Shown piece by piece: positions 10,883-22,545 of a stretch of DNA of 64,000 nt. Within the stretch, counting starts at the first letter, position 1. Every line of letters starts with the position of its first letter. Position numbers and translations under genes: made by a program. Under the pieces are notes generated by a model that was given only the letters and a program-made list of their open reading frames with translations, was not told where the DNA came from and did no database searches. The stretch is from Certhia americana (taxonomy: Eukaryota; Chordata; Aves; Passeriformes; Certhiidae): NCBI GenBank assembly GCA_018697195.1, contig JAGMWU010000027.1:14672531-14736530 (forward strand). The letters are read 5' to 3'.

Positions 10883-12053
10883 TGTCTTGGTTTGAAAGAC
10901 AGGTGCCTGCCAAGGAATGTGGGAACCTCCCTTGGAATGGAAAATATGACCCCATTCCCTCTGAATTATTATAACTTCGAAATTACAGGGCTTTCAGGCA
11001 AAGATATGGGAAAAAGAATAACAGTTCTTTACTTGGGGAGATATATATATGTGTAAAACAAGGCAAAAAACCAACATCAGCATCAAGAAACAGGAAAAAA
11101 AAGATGCCAAATAAGAGCCTCTGGGCTGGGGCTGTCAAGCACTTTCCCCTTTGGTGTAGTCATGACTTTAGATGTTGCTTTTTGGACAAGAACTTTCTGC
11201 TTCTAATTAAGCCTTAAGCTGTTTTGTAATAAGAACTTCTGAATTATAATTTTAGAATATTGCTTTGTATTAAGGTTTTTTAAATTGTAGCTTTAGAATG
11301 TATAACAAAAGAAGGAAGTGGTTCTATCTTATTCCTAACTAAATGGTGAAAAAATCAGCCTGAGAAAAGAGGATGGACAAAGAACTCCTGACTAATGGTT
11401 TCAAAAAGGAAACCAGCCATCACCTTCTGGGATACATATCCTGGATGTACATCCTGGGAGGAATGGATCAAAATGGAGTATAGAAATTGTAAAGAAACCA
11501 GCTATCACTATCATTGATTTACATCCTGAGGTATAGAATTGTGACGTAAAAACTAGAATTAGAAACTGCTGAGAAAGCCTATGGATATACATATAAATAC
11601 CAGAAGGCCTCAGCAATCAGTGCGCAGTTGGAGGGAAAGCTCCCACTACTGCACCCAGCGCTGCTTTGCTTATATTTTTACCATATTAATTAATAAATTG
11701 AATTACTGCTTGATATATTGGCTGAGTCAAGCTCCTCATTTTTAACAAGTGGCAGTGAATCCTCTGGGCAGCAACAGTCTGGCACCAAAACCCCACCTGT
11801 CTCCCCTCTGATGCTGAGAGAGCGAGGAGCTGAGCACAGTCCCTCACCCCCCAGCTGAAATCTCACAGTATGTCTGCCTTTCCCAAGAGAAAACCCCCCA
11901 GCTAAGAGACTGTAGCAAACTGCACCCCTTCCCCCTTCCCTGGCCACATCTTTTGCCTCTCTTAAGTATCCATTTTTTCCATCTCTTAGGCAACAAATGG
12001 GAGAAAAATTCAATGATAGAAAGAAAAAAAGGGAAAAATCCTAACCTCCAACA
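10883..12053 (-). mobile_element. Solo LTR split by a second LTR (TSD GGAGT)
   Basis: The outer LTR begins TGTCTTGGTTTGAAAGACAG and ends CCTCCAACA. GGAGT flanks it at 10878-10882 and 12054-12058, a perfect 5-bp duplication. Its left part matches the LTRs of the ERVL provirus at 42027 and 47991 (same TGTCTTGGTTTG start, same 'aataacagttctttact' block), so it belongs to that family and reads on the - strand. A + strand LTR occupies roughly 11155-11747 inside it. Confidence 0.88.
11155..11747 (+). mobile_element. LTR of family Z nested in another LTR
   Basis: Begins near TGTAGTCATGAC and ends TTTTTAACA. ATATAAATACC near 11591 is a TATA box and AATAAA lies near 11691. Much of its U3 (about 11300-11590) matches the reverse complement of 63640-63950, and its 'cagcgctgctttgctta' R region matches the LTR at 63177. 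This links it to the gammaretrovirus-like LTR there. The target duplication is not clear (TTTGG/AGTGG), so the start may be off by up to about 20 bases. Confidence 0.75.
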
Positions 12054-12058
12054 GGAGT

Positions 12059-14386
12059 GCATCTTCATTTATTGAATCAGTACATCTCCTGAGTGTTTTA
12101 CACTGCAGTATGCTCATGGTCTTTGATGGAACAAGGATGGCAGGCATTTTGCAGCATGCTATATGAATAGGTTTATTGCCACCAGAAAGCTGTATCAAGT
12201 GTATTTCCAAGAGAAATCAGTGGAAATTACAAGAATACAAAATGAACCAACCTCATGTGTTCCTAATAGGCATTTTGCCCGAGTGCTAGGTTGGCTTTTG
12301 CTGTTAAAGGGAAACTGCTTGCTCTACTGTAATAGGAGAAAATAAGGCATTGTTTTTTATTAGTTTTCTTGACTGTCTCTAAGTTTCTCATAATTTCCAT
12401 TAATAAATACATAAATAATGGAAGTATTATAACCTAGTATACTCTTGGACTTCAGAAACAGTGAAATGCTTCAGCCAGGCCTCTAGTTGTTCAATATATG
12501 GGCAGAACAACTACTCTGTTTCTCTTTTAATATGATGATTAATATTCTGCACTCAGAAGTTAAATCTGAAACAAATGGATCTGAAATGTTGAATGTTATT
12601 TGGTTTGGACATAAATTTGAGCTACTCATTCAGAGACAAGATGCTTTTGTCCAGCAGTTGCCCAGTGTTAAAGCTTTTTCTTAATCTATATGAGCTAATA
12701 TTGTTTATTTTCCTGATGTCCCTTTGTACTTGAAGCCTAGCATTTTATACTGTTGTCAGCTATAGAAATGTTAGCTCAAGCAATTGCATAATACACATTG
12801 AGAACTGCAATTTATTTATTGCATGCTTAGGAATAATTTCATATTCAGGCCTTACTTTTCATCTCTTGGCTTTTAGCTGTGTTAATAAGTTAGTGTGTTA
12901 TTCCAAAAGATAGTTAGTGCAAGTGCTGACACATCAAAAGAGTAGTCTTCACATACTTAATGCTTCTCATTAGTTCTCCAGAAAGAAGAGAGTTTTGAGC
13001 AGATGAGAAGTGATGACTTCACGACAGACTACAGCGCTTCCATAGAGCTGGGGATTATTTGAAGAAATTTATGTCTAGGTTAAAGATGGGTGCTTGGTAT
13101 TGGGGAGGGAAGGTGAGACCCCAGAGACATTTGAAGGAGCACTTGCTGTTATTTTGATTATCTGCCAAGAAGTGGCTGCAGGGCATGTAATTCCAGTGTT
13201 GCCTTTCTCAATCATTTTACTTTTTCCTCTTTTATGTAGTGATCCTTTGCAGAGAGGGGAAGGAAAAAGAGGAAGAAGAGATATTTTCAGTGGCCAGTCA
13301 AGACTTTGTAAGAACCTGGCTTTTAAAGGAAGTTTTGACAGGAAAGGCATTGGGAGGTAGTGTGTGAGTAGTGAGCTTTATAAAAGTAGCTCAGTTAGCT
13401 ACAAGTGTCAATCCCTCTTCTGTCTTGAACTTGTAGATATCATTCTGCATTAAATTAATAATATGTATAAGATACTCCATATCAAAACTGTAAAATATAC
13501 TTTTAAAACTTACATAAAATGTGCTACAGTTCTTATGGTACTGCTTTAAAAAATGCATTTTTTTTTTTCATGTCATAAACTGCATCTTACCATGGCCACC
13601 CAAGGTCTGTTTTCAGTTACCGGCTTGCCCATGCACTGAAAGTGCAATGCTTCCATCTGTAGTTCACTGAATAGCATGAATCAATAGGCTGAAAACCATG
13701 TGCGTACCACCTTTTTTTCCTCCTTTTTTTAAAAACTAATCTTAATTAGGTTCAAGTACAGAACTAAATAGAGCAAGTTGTGGGGTTTGCACCCTCACCC
13801 CATCAGTCTTACAACCAACTGAAGAACTGGAGTCTGAAAGTCAGAAACTTTCTTCAGATATTACTTTTGACCCTGGTCATATCAGATTAAGAACTCTGTT
13901 AATTTCTGAAATAGTGTGGTGAGTAAATAAAAGTAGTCAAATAAAATAATGCAGTTTTTTCTTCTGTGGTTGTGAGACACTTTTATAATATTAGGAATAG
14001 CTGTTGCCTGAAAAATTTTACTATCACAACATTTTTATAGTGCAAAGAAGGGGTTGATTTTGGCAAAATGGTCATAGTTTTATCATCTTTCAGATTTTTC
14101 TTTGAAGTACTCAATTTACTTCTGAGCCTTGTGGAAAAAAAAGGGATATTGTGTGAATTGCTATACTGGAACAAATGTTTCAGACATTATATGGTATCTG
14201 AATTACTAGCAGGCAGCCTTATGCCATTGCCAGTCTATGAAGAAGAATGATGCCAGAGAAGTGTATGGAATACTTAATCAGAAACTAAGGTAATACTTAA
14301 TAAAAAAAGAAGCTGTAATTCTTTTGGTTTATTTTGTTCATGTTTTTTGAATCACCTAATCCTTCTTTTCTTTTATTCCATATTTA
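12059..14386. other. HOMER1 intron 4 sequence
   Basis: About 2.3 kb of AT-rich intron. Two overlapping frames on opposite strands near 13075-13360 have no recognisable protein and look incidental. No repeat recognised. Confidence 0.6.
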
Positions 14387-14391
14387 GTCAC

Positions 14392-14870
14392 TGTTGGAGA
14401 CTAAAATAAGTTTACTTATAGAATATTAGAAATCAGTTGTGTAGGCTTAAGTTTAATTGTAACTAACTTACAGCTTAGCATGAGTAGGCCCTGCTTAAAA
14501 GTTACTGTAGGTGAACTCTAAATGAACTATCAGCATGAATGGCTAAGCAGGGGAGGAAACAGAGAAAGACTGGATATCTTCAGATAAGGGTTGAGATGTT
14601 GGAGGGCCCTAAGGCTCCCCCAAGTTGCAAGATTAGAGCAGTTAATGGCCTGCCCATGGAGGAAGAATCTAATGAGGTGTTAGAGGACCCCAGACCAGAA
14701 ATCCCCATAGGACCAAAAGGCATGGGCAGAGCATGTGAAAATCGGGTGCACAGACTGTAAGGGTGTGAAGGTCCGGGGATTTCTTTTTTCAGGGTCCCTA
14801 TGGAGACACCCAACTTGAGCTGAAATAAACTGACTGCCTCAGAACCTAGGGTCTGAACTCTTCTTTTACA
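14392..14870 (+). mobile_element. Solo LTR with perfect GTCAC target duplication
   Basis: A 479-bp unit beginning TGTTGGAGAC and ending TCTTTTACA, flanked by GTCAC at 14387-14391 and 14871-14875. GAAATAAAC near 14822 supplies the poly(A) signal on the + strand. No internal sequence is left. The 73-codon frame inside it (14539-14760) is LTR sequence. Confidence 0.9.
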
Positions 14871-14875
14871 GTCAC

Positions 14876-16119
14876 CATTAAAAGGTGGTTTGATCTGTGC
14901 TGTGAAGTCTGCTTGTTTTACTTCAGAGACTTTTTATGAGTACATGCATTTTGTTTATAAGATTTTGAAATTTAAGGCATCTTTTGAGTGATTCCCCTTT
15001 ATTGTGCTTAGTTTGTATATTGTAGACAACTGTCATACTGCTTGGCATCACCAGTTCTGGATACTTATTAGTAGGGCCAGGGCTCCTTTATACAGTGCAG
15101 ATGTGTTTTTTCGATCATGTGGTGTGGGAAGAGGAGGAAATAGCAAAGAAACCCTTGGGTTCATAATGCCTTTCATTTAGTGGCAGTGAAAACTGTTTAT
15201 CAAATCAGAGGATTAATAGACAAACACACATAATTCGTGGTGGTTTTGGTTTGATGTAACTGGATGGAATAACAGAACTTGAATTCATTAAAATTTTTTG
15301 CTATAACTGTATTAATAATTCAAGTTGCAGAGTGAGATGTGAGAAATACAGCAGAATAAAAGCAAAATTTGGACAATTGTTGTGTTGCAAATGCTTAATA
15401 TAATTTAAAGTGTAATGACAGTGTTGAACAATATTGTTGGTTAAGTGACACCAGTGCTTTATGGAAGGCAATGACAGCCAGATCTTATTTTCTTTTTAAA
15501 AAATGAGCTTTTATACCTGGTCAAGTCTCAAAGTCAAGGGCAACATTTCTTATAGGATCAGATTCAGTATTGGCTTGCAAAAAGCCTTATCCTTGTAAAC
15601 TAGTTGAAGGCTACAAGTGGAGGCTTAAAATTAGACCCATATTTTGTAAAATCATGACCATCTTCAGATACTTGCAATTTCTTCTGAGATTGCTGTTCTT
15701 CAGTTTTCTACACAGTGTCAAAGAGCTGGGAAGAGGAGCTGCTGGCCTTCCAGAGAGTGTGCTTGTGCTCCAGTTCAATAACAGTAAATAGCAGTTTTAT
15801 CTCTTCTCCATGCAGATGGTAAAAGGCTATGTGTCCATAGAAGGTGCTTAGCTTTTGGAAATACTGTAATTCAGCCAGTCCTCTTCTGGATAGTCATCCC
15901 TCCATGGCATCCACTGAACTCTATTCATGAAAGTCTACTATCTTAGAGTTAAATGTTAACACTTGATTAGTAAAAGCCTACTAAGACATTTTGAAACTGA
16001 AATGAGCTACTTAGCTTATATGACTATATAATAGGAAAGAAAATATTAAAATTAAATCACATAAAGAGACTGAAAGACCTATAATGTCCCAACTTAGAAT
16101 TTGGACTACACAATGTAGT
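14876..16119. other. HOMER1 intron 4 sequence
   Basis: AT-rich intron without recognised features up to the A-run and gap. Confidence 0.6.
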
Positions 16120-16248
16120 TAAAAAAAAAAAAAAAAAAAAAAAAAACANNNNNNNNNNNNNNNNNNNNNNNNNNNNNNNNNNNNNNNNNNNNNNNNNNNN
16201 NNNNNNNNNNNNNNNNNNNNNNNNNNNNNNNNNNNNNNNNNNNNNNNN
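16120..16248. other. A-rich run followed by a 100-N assembly gap
   Basis: A run of about 27 A ends at 16146 and is followed, after CA, by exactly 100 N (16149-16248). The round size points to a scaffolding gap of unknown true length. The homopolymer probably caused the break. Frames crossing the N block are artefacts. Confidence 0.97.
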
Positions 16249-16360
16249 CCCAAAAAACCCCACACTTATCAGTGACTAGAAATTGAAAAATAGTGTTTGT
16301 TGGCCAAAACATAAATGTATGTGCTGACGTAATGAGGCTGATTAAAACTGCACCAGTGCC

Positions 16361-17024
16361 TGTGGTAGTTTGACCAGCCCACGGAAGTGAGCTGGCTGGC
16401 TTTGAGACTGACATCTTGTTAGATCAATTAGAAGACATTTCGTCTCTGTGAATATTCCATTTCAAGGCAAAACAAACCTGAGGAACTCTCTGTTCCGGCA
16501 TTCGGAGAGAGAAGACCTTCCCCCCCCTCTCGGCCCAAGGCCGAGAGGGGGGAGGGAGGAGAGGCCAAGCAGGCCAAGGTAGGGCTGAACTGCCGAACGG
16601 AGCCCTGCTTTGCTGGCCCCGGGCTGGGCACTGCCGCTGCTTTAACCCTGGCAGACTCAGCCAATGGCTTTCTGGGCAGTGGGGGGAGGAGACACCAAGC
16701 CGGCCCAGACTTTGCTGCGGGGCACAAGCCCACCCTGATAAGACCGAGGGGTGGGAAAAAGAGAACAATATCTAACTTCCCCCCCCAACTGCAAAAGATC
16801 TGCAGCGGCTGCCTGGACAGTTTTGAAATCTGACACCCCAGACTGCTACAGAGCCTGGCAAAGATCTGGGCACATCTCCAGCACAGCTGCAAATGCAGCA
16901 CCTGACTGTCCTAGCCGGCCGCTGTCTTTGTTAACTTTTATTGCACAGAAAAGACCTCCAGAACTCATTCTCCCCCCTGAATGAGAGACAAGTACAAAAA
17001 GGAAGACATGTAGAGAGACCAACA
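16361..17024 (-). mobile_element. GC-rich LTR with a strong internal hairpin
   Basis: Starts TGTGGTAGTTTGACC, like the LTR at 7080, and ends GACCAACA at 17024. It is much GC-richer than the intron around it. At 16522-16552 a perfect 14-bp inverted repeat (CCCCCCTCTCGGCC and its complement) encloses a 3-base loop. Orientation is inferred from the shared TGTGGTRGTTTGACC end. No target duplication was found, so it may be the remnant of a longer element together with the pol piece at 17545. Open frames of 77-157 codons here are GC-driven. Confidence 0.6.
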
Positions 17025-17544
17025 TGAAGATATTAAAGTTAGAAAAGAAAGAGTGATTGTCCTAGATGGAAGGAGTACTGGGGGTTGCATTTTAAGCTGA
17101 AAATCTCTTATAAGCTATGGTGATTGACTGTATTTATTGAGATATTTCCTTTAAACCATATAGAAGTATAAGGAGATGAGAAGTTCAACTTGTAGACCTG
17201 AGCAAAAGAATGCAGTGTTGGAGTGAGCCAAGGTTGAAGTGGCTGTGCTTCCATGAGAAATCTGAACAGAGATATGATGTGATAGAAACTTTTTTCCCCC
17301 TCCTTTTCCTTAAAAGTATTTAAACCTGCTCTAAACCAAAAACCCACCAAAAACTCAAACCCATAACCCACCAGTCCTGGCCTAAGCCCAGCATTTCCCA
17401 GCACCAAAAAAACTAGCAACAACTAAGTAAACCAAACTACACCCCACAAGAAAAACTTTCTAAATCCATCATCTCTTCAAAATGATGAAAAGTTTTATTA
17501 TTTAGTATTCATTTGTTGTACTATAAAATACTTTACCAACTGAA
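17025..17544. other. Intron or decayed element sequence
   Basis: About 520 bases between an LTR and a pol fragment. No coding signal is seen, and it could be decayed retroviral interior or host intron. Confidence 0.4.
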
Positions 17545-17895
17545 GCCATGGTCTGTCCTGGAGCCTTTGGCAGAAGGTGCCTGGGGAGACTAGAAGCCGA
17601 CCACTAGAATTCTGGAGCCGAAGCTACAAAGTCCGAAGCCAACTATACCCCAACAGAGAAAGAAATTTTACCAGCCTATGAAAGAGTCCAAGCTAACTCA
17701 GAGGTAATAGGCACTGAAGCACAACTCCTCCTGTCACCCCGACTACCGGTGCTGGGGTGGATGTTCAAAAGAAAAGTTCCCTCTACCTACCACGACACCA
17801 ATACCACATGGAGCAAATGGATTGCCCTCATCATGCAGTGAGCCCATATTAGAAAACTAAATTGTCCTGAAATTTTAGAAATAATTACAAGTTAG
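17545..17895 (+). pseudogene. ERVL pol fragment (RT-RNase H connection), decayed
   Basis: The + strand matches the reverse complement of about 44370-44720 of the ERVL provirus. The shared string 'gtgctggggtggatgttcaaa' and the surrounding 150 bases are about 85-90% alike by eye. In that provirus the region encodes the connection between reverse transcriptase and RNase H. Here the frame is broken by stops and indels (for example TAG soon after 'ggggagac'). The fragment is only about 350 bp with no LTR of its own family at either end. Confidence 0.85.
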
Positions 17896-19035
17896 CAAAC
17901 CAAAACTATGACACAAAATTAGTGTTTCTGCCCAATTTTGAATTGAAACCATGACAGCTAGGAAGAAATCCAGTAAGTTTTTCAGGTGTAGCTGCCTGGA
18001 TATAACTGGAGTATTGTCCTTTCCAGATGATACCATGACCAGCAAGAGCTAGGCCAGGCTAACATCTATGAAAGTTTTGAGAGGATTGTGCTGAACAAGT
18101 TTTCTTTACAGATGGCTTATAGGCAAAACTGTGAATGCACCATCGATGGCCTGATACAACTGTTCACTTCAGTTAATACATAAAATGAAAGCTAGATTTT
18201 GAAAGAAATATCAGAATTGTTTGTTTCACCATGTTAGAATGTAAAACAAGAGATAAGAATCCTTAGTGTCAATAGTTGCCTGTTATGTAGCTGGCTGAAT
18301 GTAGTAACAGCGTATCCGTCCTCCCTCCAGCATGGGGTTACTTCCTGTTACATCCAGCCTGGTTTGTCTGGGGAGCGTGGCTTAAAAAATGGGACAGGTA
18401 CAATGGATGAGGCTTAGAGATGTTCTTTAATCTGTTGGGGTGACCATGTGCTCTCTAGGCAGCACTCACTGGCCACGTGGCCTGGAGCTCTTTCCAGAGA
18501 GAACGTGGTTCCGGAGCCTGGATCCAAAGACCTAGGAGCGTGGCTAACTTGGCTAGATATAGGGTTTACCTGGGAAAATATCCAACTGTAGCTATGGGGC
18601 AGAGGCTTGACCTTATAAGTCTAAGGTTTCAGCCCCCTGCTCCCCAGGGTCCTAGGTCTACTCCTTGGTGTAAAGAATTTGGGACTGGATTTTTTATTTA
18701 TCCCAGCCAATTGGACTGCTACAGCTGAGGGCTGCATAAAATATCAGGTAAGAGAGTGAGGTCTGTGATAAGCGTGAGGCTGGACACTTGCAAATATATC
18801 ATCGGTCAGTTGTGTTTTGTTGAAGATAATATGAATCCTATACTAATTCACTTCTAAATTAAATTCACATGATGAAATATGGCCATGAGTGATGCAGGAA
18901 ATCTGTGAGCCTCACATTAATACTGTCTAAAGCTCATATCTCATATAAGAATTAATGATAGCATTTATATACACGTGGCCTTCCTGAGCAGGTCACTTGG
19001 TAATTCTAATGTGTCATTTTTTTGTTTTACTTAAG
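17896..19035. other. HOMER1 intron 4, last part, with an unclassified GC-richer block
   Basis: About 18300-18760 is richer in GC than its surroundings and may be an unrecognised repeat (an 83-codon frame there has no known match). The rest is AT-rich intron ending with TTACTTAAG before exon 5. Confidence 0.5.
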
Positions 19036-19178
19036 GAATCAGCTGGAGGGGATATTCAGTCTCCTTTAACGCCAGAAAGTATTAATGGGACAGATGACGA
19101 GAGAGTGATGGCGGAAGTGACGCAGAACTCAGAACCAAGGGCCGAGCCAACCCAGAACGCATTGCCATTTACACATAG
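19036..19178 (+). CDS. HOMER1: HOMER1 exon 5, linker region after EVH1
   Basis: Encodes ESAGGDIQSPLTPESINGTD followed by DERVMAEVTQNSEPRAEPTQ and NALPFTH. This is Homer1 from about residue 130, including the conserved proline-rich SPLTPESINGTDDER segment. Acceptor TTAAG precedes 19036. The long-form donor is the GT at 19179 after CATAG, leaving phase 2. The segment VMAEVTQN is one residue longer than the human version as I remember it. Long Homer1 needs coiled-coil exons downstream, which I do not find in the remaining 45 kb. Confidence 0.96.
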
Positions 19179-19212
19179 GTACAGATTCCATTCCCACATC
19201 CTGATTAAGTGA
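19179..19212 (+). CDS. HOMER1: Homer1a-specific C-terminal tail (exon 5 read-through)
   Basis: If the exon 5 donor is not used, the frame runs on as RYRFHSHILIK and stops at TGA 19210-19212. Mammalian Homer1a ends in an 11-residue tail of the same length and pattern (RYxFxSxIxIK, recalled), made in the same way by retaining the start of intron 5. Homer1a lacks the coiled coil. It acts as an immediate-early, dominant-negative competitor that uncouples mGluR-Shank-IP3R bridges. The match in length, frame and pattern makes this a real alternative end. Expression in this species is inferred. Confidence 0.93.
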
Positions 19213-21951
19213 TACTGATCTCCTTCCTTGTTAAAGGGACCTTCTCCCATGTCATGGCTTCCAACTAGCAAAGTTAAGGATTAAATTACATAATTAAAAA
19301 AAAGAAAGGTTTGCATTCAGATTTACGTTATAATCTTTGTTTTTACGAAAAAAACATGAGAAAATCTCTTTGAGTAACATTTTGGTGGGCATTATTTTGT
19401 AGTTTCATCAACTGAAGCAAGCCCTTAAACACTGGTTAGTGCAGGTGTCCCTTTAACAGGAAGAATTATTTCAATGTTTGAGATCTTAGTAAAGTTGATT
19501 GCTTCTTAGAATATTCAAATTTAATTATTTTTGCACACATTTTCTTTAAATGAATAATAAGATTGGATGCCAGCCTTTCATGGATGAGTTGCTGGAAGAA
19601 AAGGGACTCTTACAACACTTATGGATTATAAAATTTAAAGCAGTCTTAAATTAAACAGTTCTTTCAGAGTTGAAAACATTTTTCAACTTCTTTTTGGAAC
19701 ATGAGAGAAGTATAGTTCTGCTTCAGACTGAATTTTGAATCATTGCATTAGGAATACTGTACTCTGTTTTTTAAGAGAACTAGATCTTTAAATGATACAA
19801 ATAATGAGTTAGGATGGGTATATCTCACCTGTGAGAACAATGCCAAACACCTGGCATCTTAAACCAAGATTAGAACAAGAGAATGTTGACCCTAAAGGCT
19901 CTGCTAATCTGTGTGTTTGCTGAGCGTGCTGTGGGAAATCACTTCAGTGGAAAACCACTGTATGTGTGACTTACTGTGGCTGAAGACAGTCACATGAATG
20001 GAATGCTTGAGACATGTTTTGTGTTATGAAATTAGCAGAGATTCTAGGGTCCAGTTAGAGCATGGTTGTTTATCTGTAATGGATAATAATAAAAGGAGCT
20101 CACATGAGGGAAAAGGAAAAAAGGGGAAGAAAAAACACCTGCAGAACTTAAAAATGATAACACTATCATTGTGCTTTCATTGCTGACATCTTGATTTTTT
20201 ACATTTAGATTTTTTCATTGCATTTGATTTCATCACCAACACTCACCTATCAGAAATGACTTTACATGGGACATTCAATAAAACTCATTATGTACTGAGA
20301 TTATGGAGAGTAACTTAAATATTTGATTAACTTTGCTCTAAGTTAGAAATACTAGATTTATTTTTTTAAGTATGGTCTGAATGAGTTTAAATAAAGTTTA
20401 AGAGCTCTTGATCAAAGATTGGGGAACAGTAGGATGTCAGACATGTCATGCAAATAATTCAGAATGAACAGAGATGTAATTGTTCAAAACTTCTAATTTT
20501 TTTGCAGAGGAATAATACTATCAAGCATAAGTGGAAAAAGTAATTTGCAAATAAGAAAAGCCAAATATTTTTTTAGCTGAGTGATTGTGCTTATTTTTAT
20601 ACTTTGGTTGTGACCAGTGCATCTATTGCATGTTTTACAAGAAATGGTGCTTTGTAAGAAAACTCTGTGCCTGTTGAAGTATTATCAAAAATGCTACACA
20701 TTAGTGTACAGTAACAAGTTAATTTAAACTTACTGTTTGTGCCTTGGAATTCTCTATCAATATTTTTGTGAAAAGGAGTTGTGATAAAGTCCATACAGGA
20801 GTGCTGGTGTTTGGTTTGCTTTTTGGTTTTTTTCTTAAATGAGATCTTCCCTCCCAGTTTGAAAATGTAAATATGTTTTCTGGTATGCCAGTATAGTAAC
20901 TATGCTTTGCTATGCATTGACAGTGACTGAAGATATTTTTTTAAACTACCCAGGTGTAATTTTTGATAGTGCAGAATAGACTTTACAAAATTTTTACATG
21001 CTTTGCATTTTTCTATTTACTTTATGTATGCAGTATGGGTGCCTTCCTTTAGTTTACTGTCTTGTTAAGTACTACTAGCTAGAATTCATCTTCCAACAAT
21101 AACTGCATTTCAAAGGTTGCTTCTCATGATGATTCTCACAAAAATGATTTGTCGTGCCAATGGCAGCTTCAACTTTGTAAGTGAGCTAATAAAAAAAAAA
21201 AGTACAAATTTGTTCAAACCCTTTAAAATTAATTGAATTTTGGACTAGATAAGGTTTTTATTAGAAATAAAAAAGACTCATATGGGTAAGTTCGGGGGGG
21301 TTTTAACAATGAAAAGCTCAAGTGAGGACATTTGTATATTATTATTTAACCCAGACAGAAAATGTTTTCAGGAGCTTTCTGACTTTTTTTTTTTTTTTTT
21401 TAATAGAAGAAAAGAATCCTTTTGTTTGTCTCAGTGTCAAGGAACGCTGTCTCAGTCAGAGGGAAACTACCATTTAAAGAAATGTATATTACAAAACATT
21501 CCAGTTATTTCCCAGGGACCATTGTTTTTTCAAAATGATGACAAAATTTAGTTTGGGAATCAGCTGCTTTGATTGGATTTAATTGTTATCTGTAATGAAG
21601 GCTCTCTAAAATGGCACTATGCAACACATGCATGGAAGAGATGGAAAGTGAAGTCTCCAGGATTGTGCTAGTGCTGATTAAATGGTCATGTTTTTATAGA
21701 GGCATTTCATCATATTAAATTGGCAACTAGGTAGACATACCTAGTTGCTTGTGCTGGCTGGAAGTGTATTGTCTGCAGAAAGTCTGCCCCCGATTTAAAA
21801 AAAAAAAAAACAAAAACCAAGCCAAAACCCCAAAACATTACACCCTTATCTTTGGAGACTCCCTGGGCTTTTCACGTGTCAAGGGTACAGAAAGGGATTC
21901 TTGTCTCTCTGTTTCCTGCCCTTTTGATGTTGCTATGTGTTGGTGACACAC
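19213..21951 (+). other. HOMER1: Probable Homer1a 3'UTR and start of intron 5
   Basis: AT-rich and without genes. It holds at least eight ATTTA pentamers (for example near 19520, 19631, 20206, 20354, 21017, 21335, 21470, 21545), as expected for an unstable immediate-early transcript. Possible poly(A) signals AATAAA lie at 20277-20282, 20390-20395 and 21188-21193. Which one is used cannot be decided from sequence. In the long isoform this whole stretch is intron. Confidence 0.7.
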
Positions 21952-22521
21952 TGTCTTAGGTTACAATGTAAGATGTAACCAAAAGTCTGTATTCTATTAC
22001 CATTTTCATAAGCTGTTAAAAATAGCTGGGGTAGTGTTCTTTATCTCTTTCATGACTCATCCCTGATAACTCTCTCCAGAGGGATATCTTCTGCTAATGG
22101 GCCATCAAGGCCTTACTGAATGACTCATAAAATTACATCATCCCATTTTGAAATGCTCCACCCAGGGGGAGGAACAAAGCATTCCCACCTGGACATAGTC
22201 TTAGATTTGGAACACCATGAGCAGAACTACCCACTGGATTCCCAGAGGAGAAGAGCTCCATAATCACCACTGGAACTCCATAAAAGGACCAGGCTTCACT
22301 AAAGGATCACTGCTTTGACAGAATCACATTCATCACTCCAACAGGACTGCAGCCACCATTTAACTGGACTGCTACTACCACCCTGACCAACAGGGTGTCA
22401 GGTCATAGCCTGACTGTCAGTTTAAACCTGTGTTTCTATATTATTGCCTTTATCATAATTTTCCTGTTAAATTATAATTCTGACTTGGGATCTCCCACTG
22501 GTTTCCTTTCAAACTGGCACA
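21952..22521 (+). mobile_element. ERVL 5' LTR
   Basis: 570 bp from TGTCTTAGG to CTGGCACA. It resembles a well-known passerine ERVL LTR (memory). It is followed at once by a primer-binding-site-like segment and a gag remnant on the same strand, so it is a 5' LTR. The matching 3' LTR is not present; the element is cut off at about 24063. Confidence 0.88.
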
Positions 22522-22545
22522 TATTTTGGTACCAAATGTGTGGCA
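22522..22545 (+). other. Primer-binding-site remnant of the ERVL element
   Basis: TATTTTGGTACCAAATGTG lies directly after the LTR and lines up with GATTTTGGCGCCCAACGGTG of the provirus at 47971-47990. The latter looks complementary to a tRNA-Lys 3' end; this copy has drifted. Confidence 0.65.

Noticed and set aside
13075..13360. Overlapping 88- and 91-codon frames on opposite strands
   Set aside because: No Homer1 exon or known domain, no splice context and no repeat of the pattern elsewhere; treated as chance frames in intron 4.
16057..16414. Frames running through the N block
   Set aside because: They consist of unknown residues across the assembly gap.
16424..16984. Frames of 77-157 codons near 16.5-17.0 kb
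   Set aside because: GC-rich LTR sequence with a hairpin; no protein motif.
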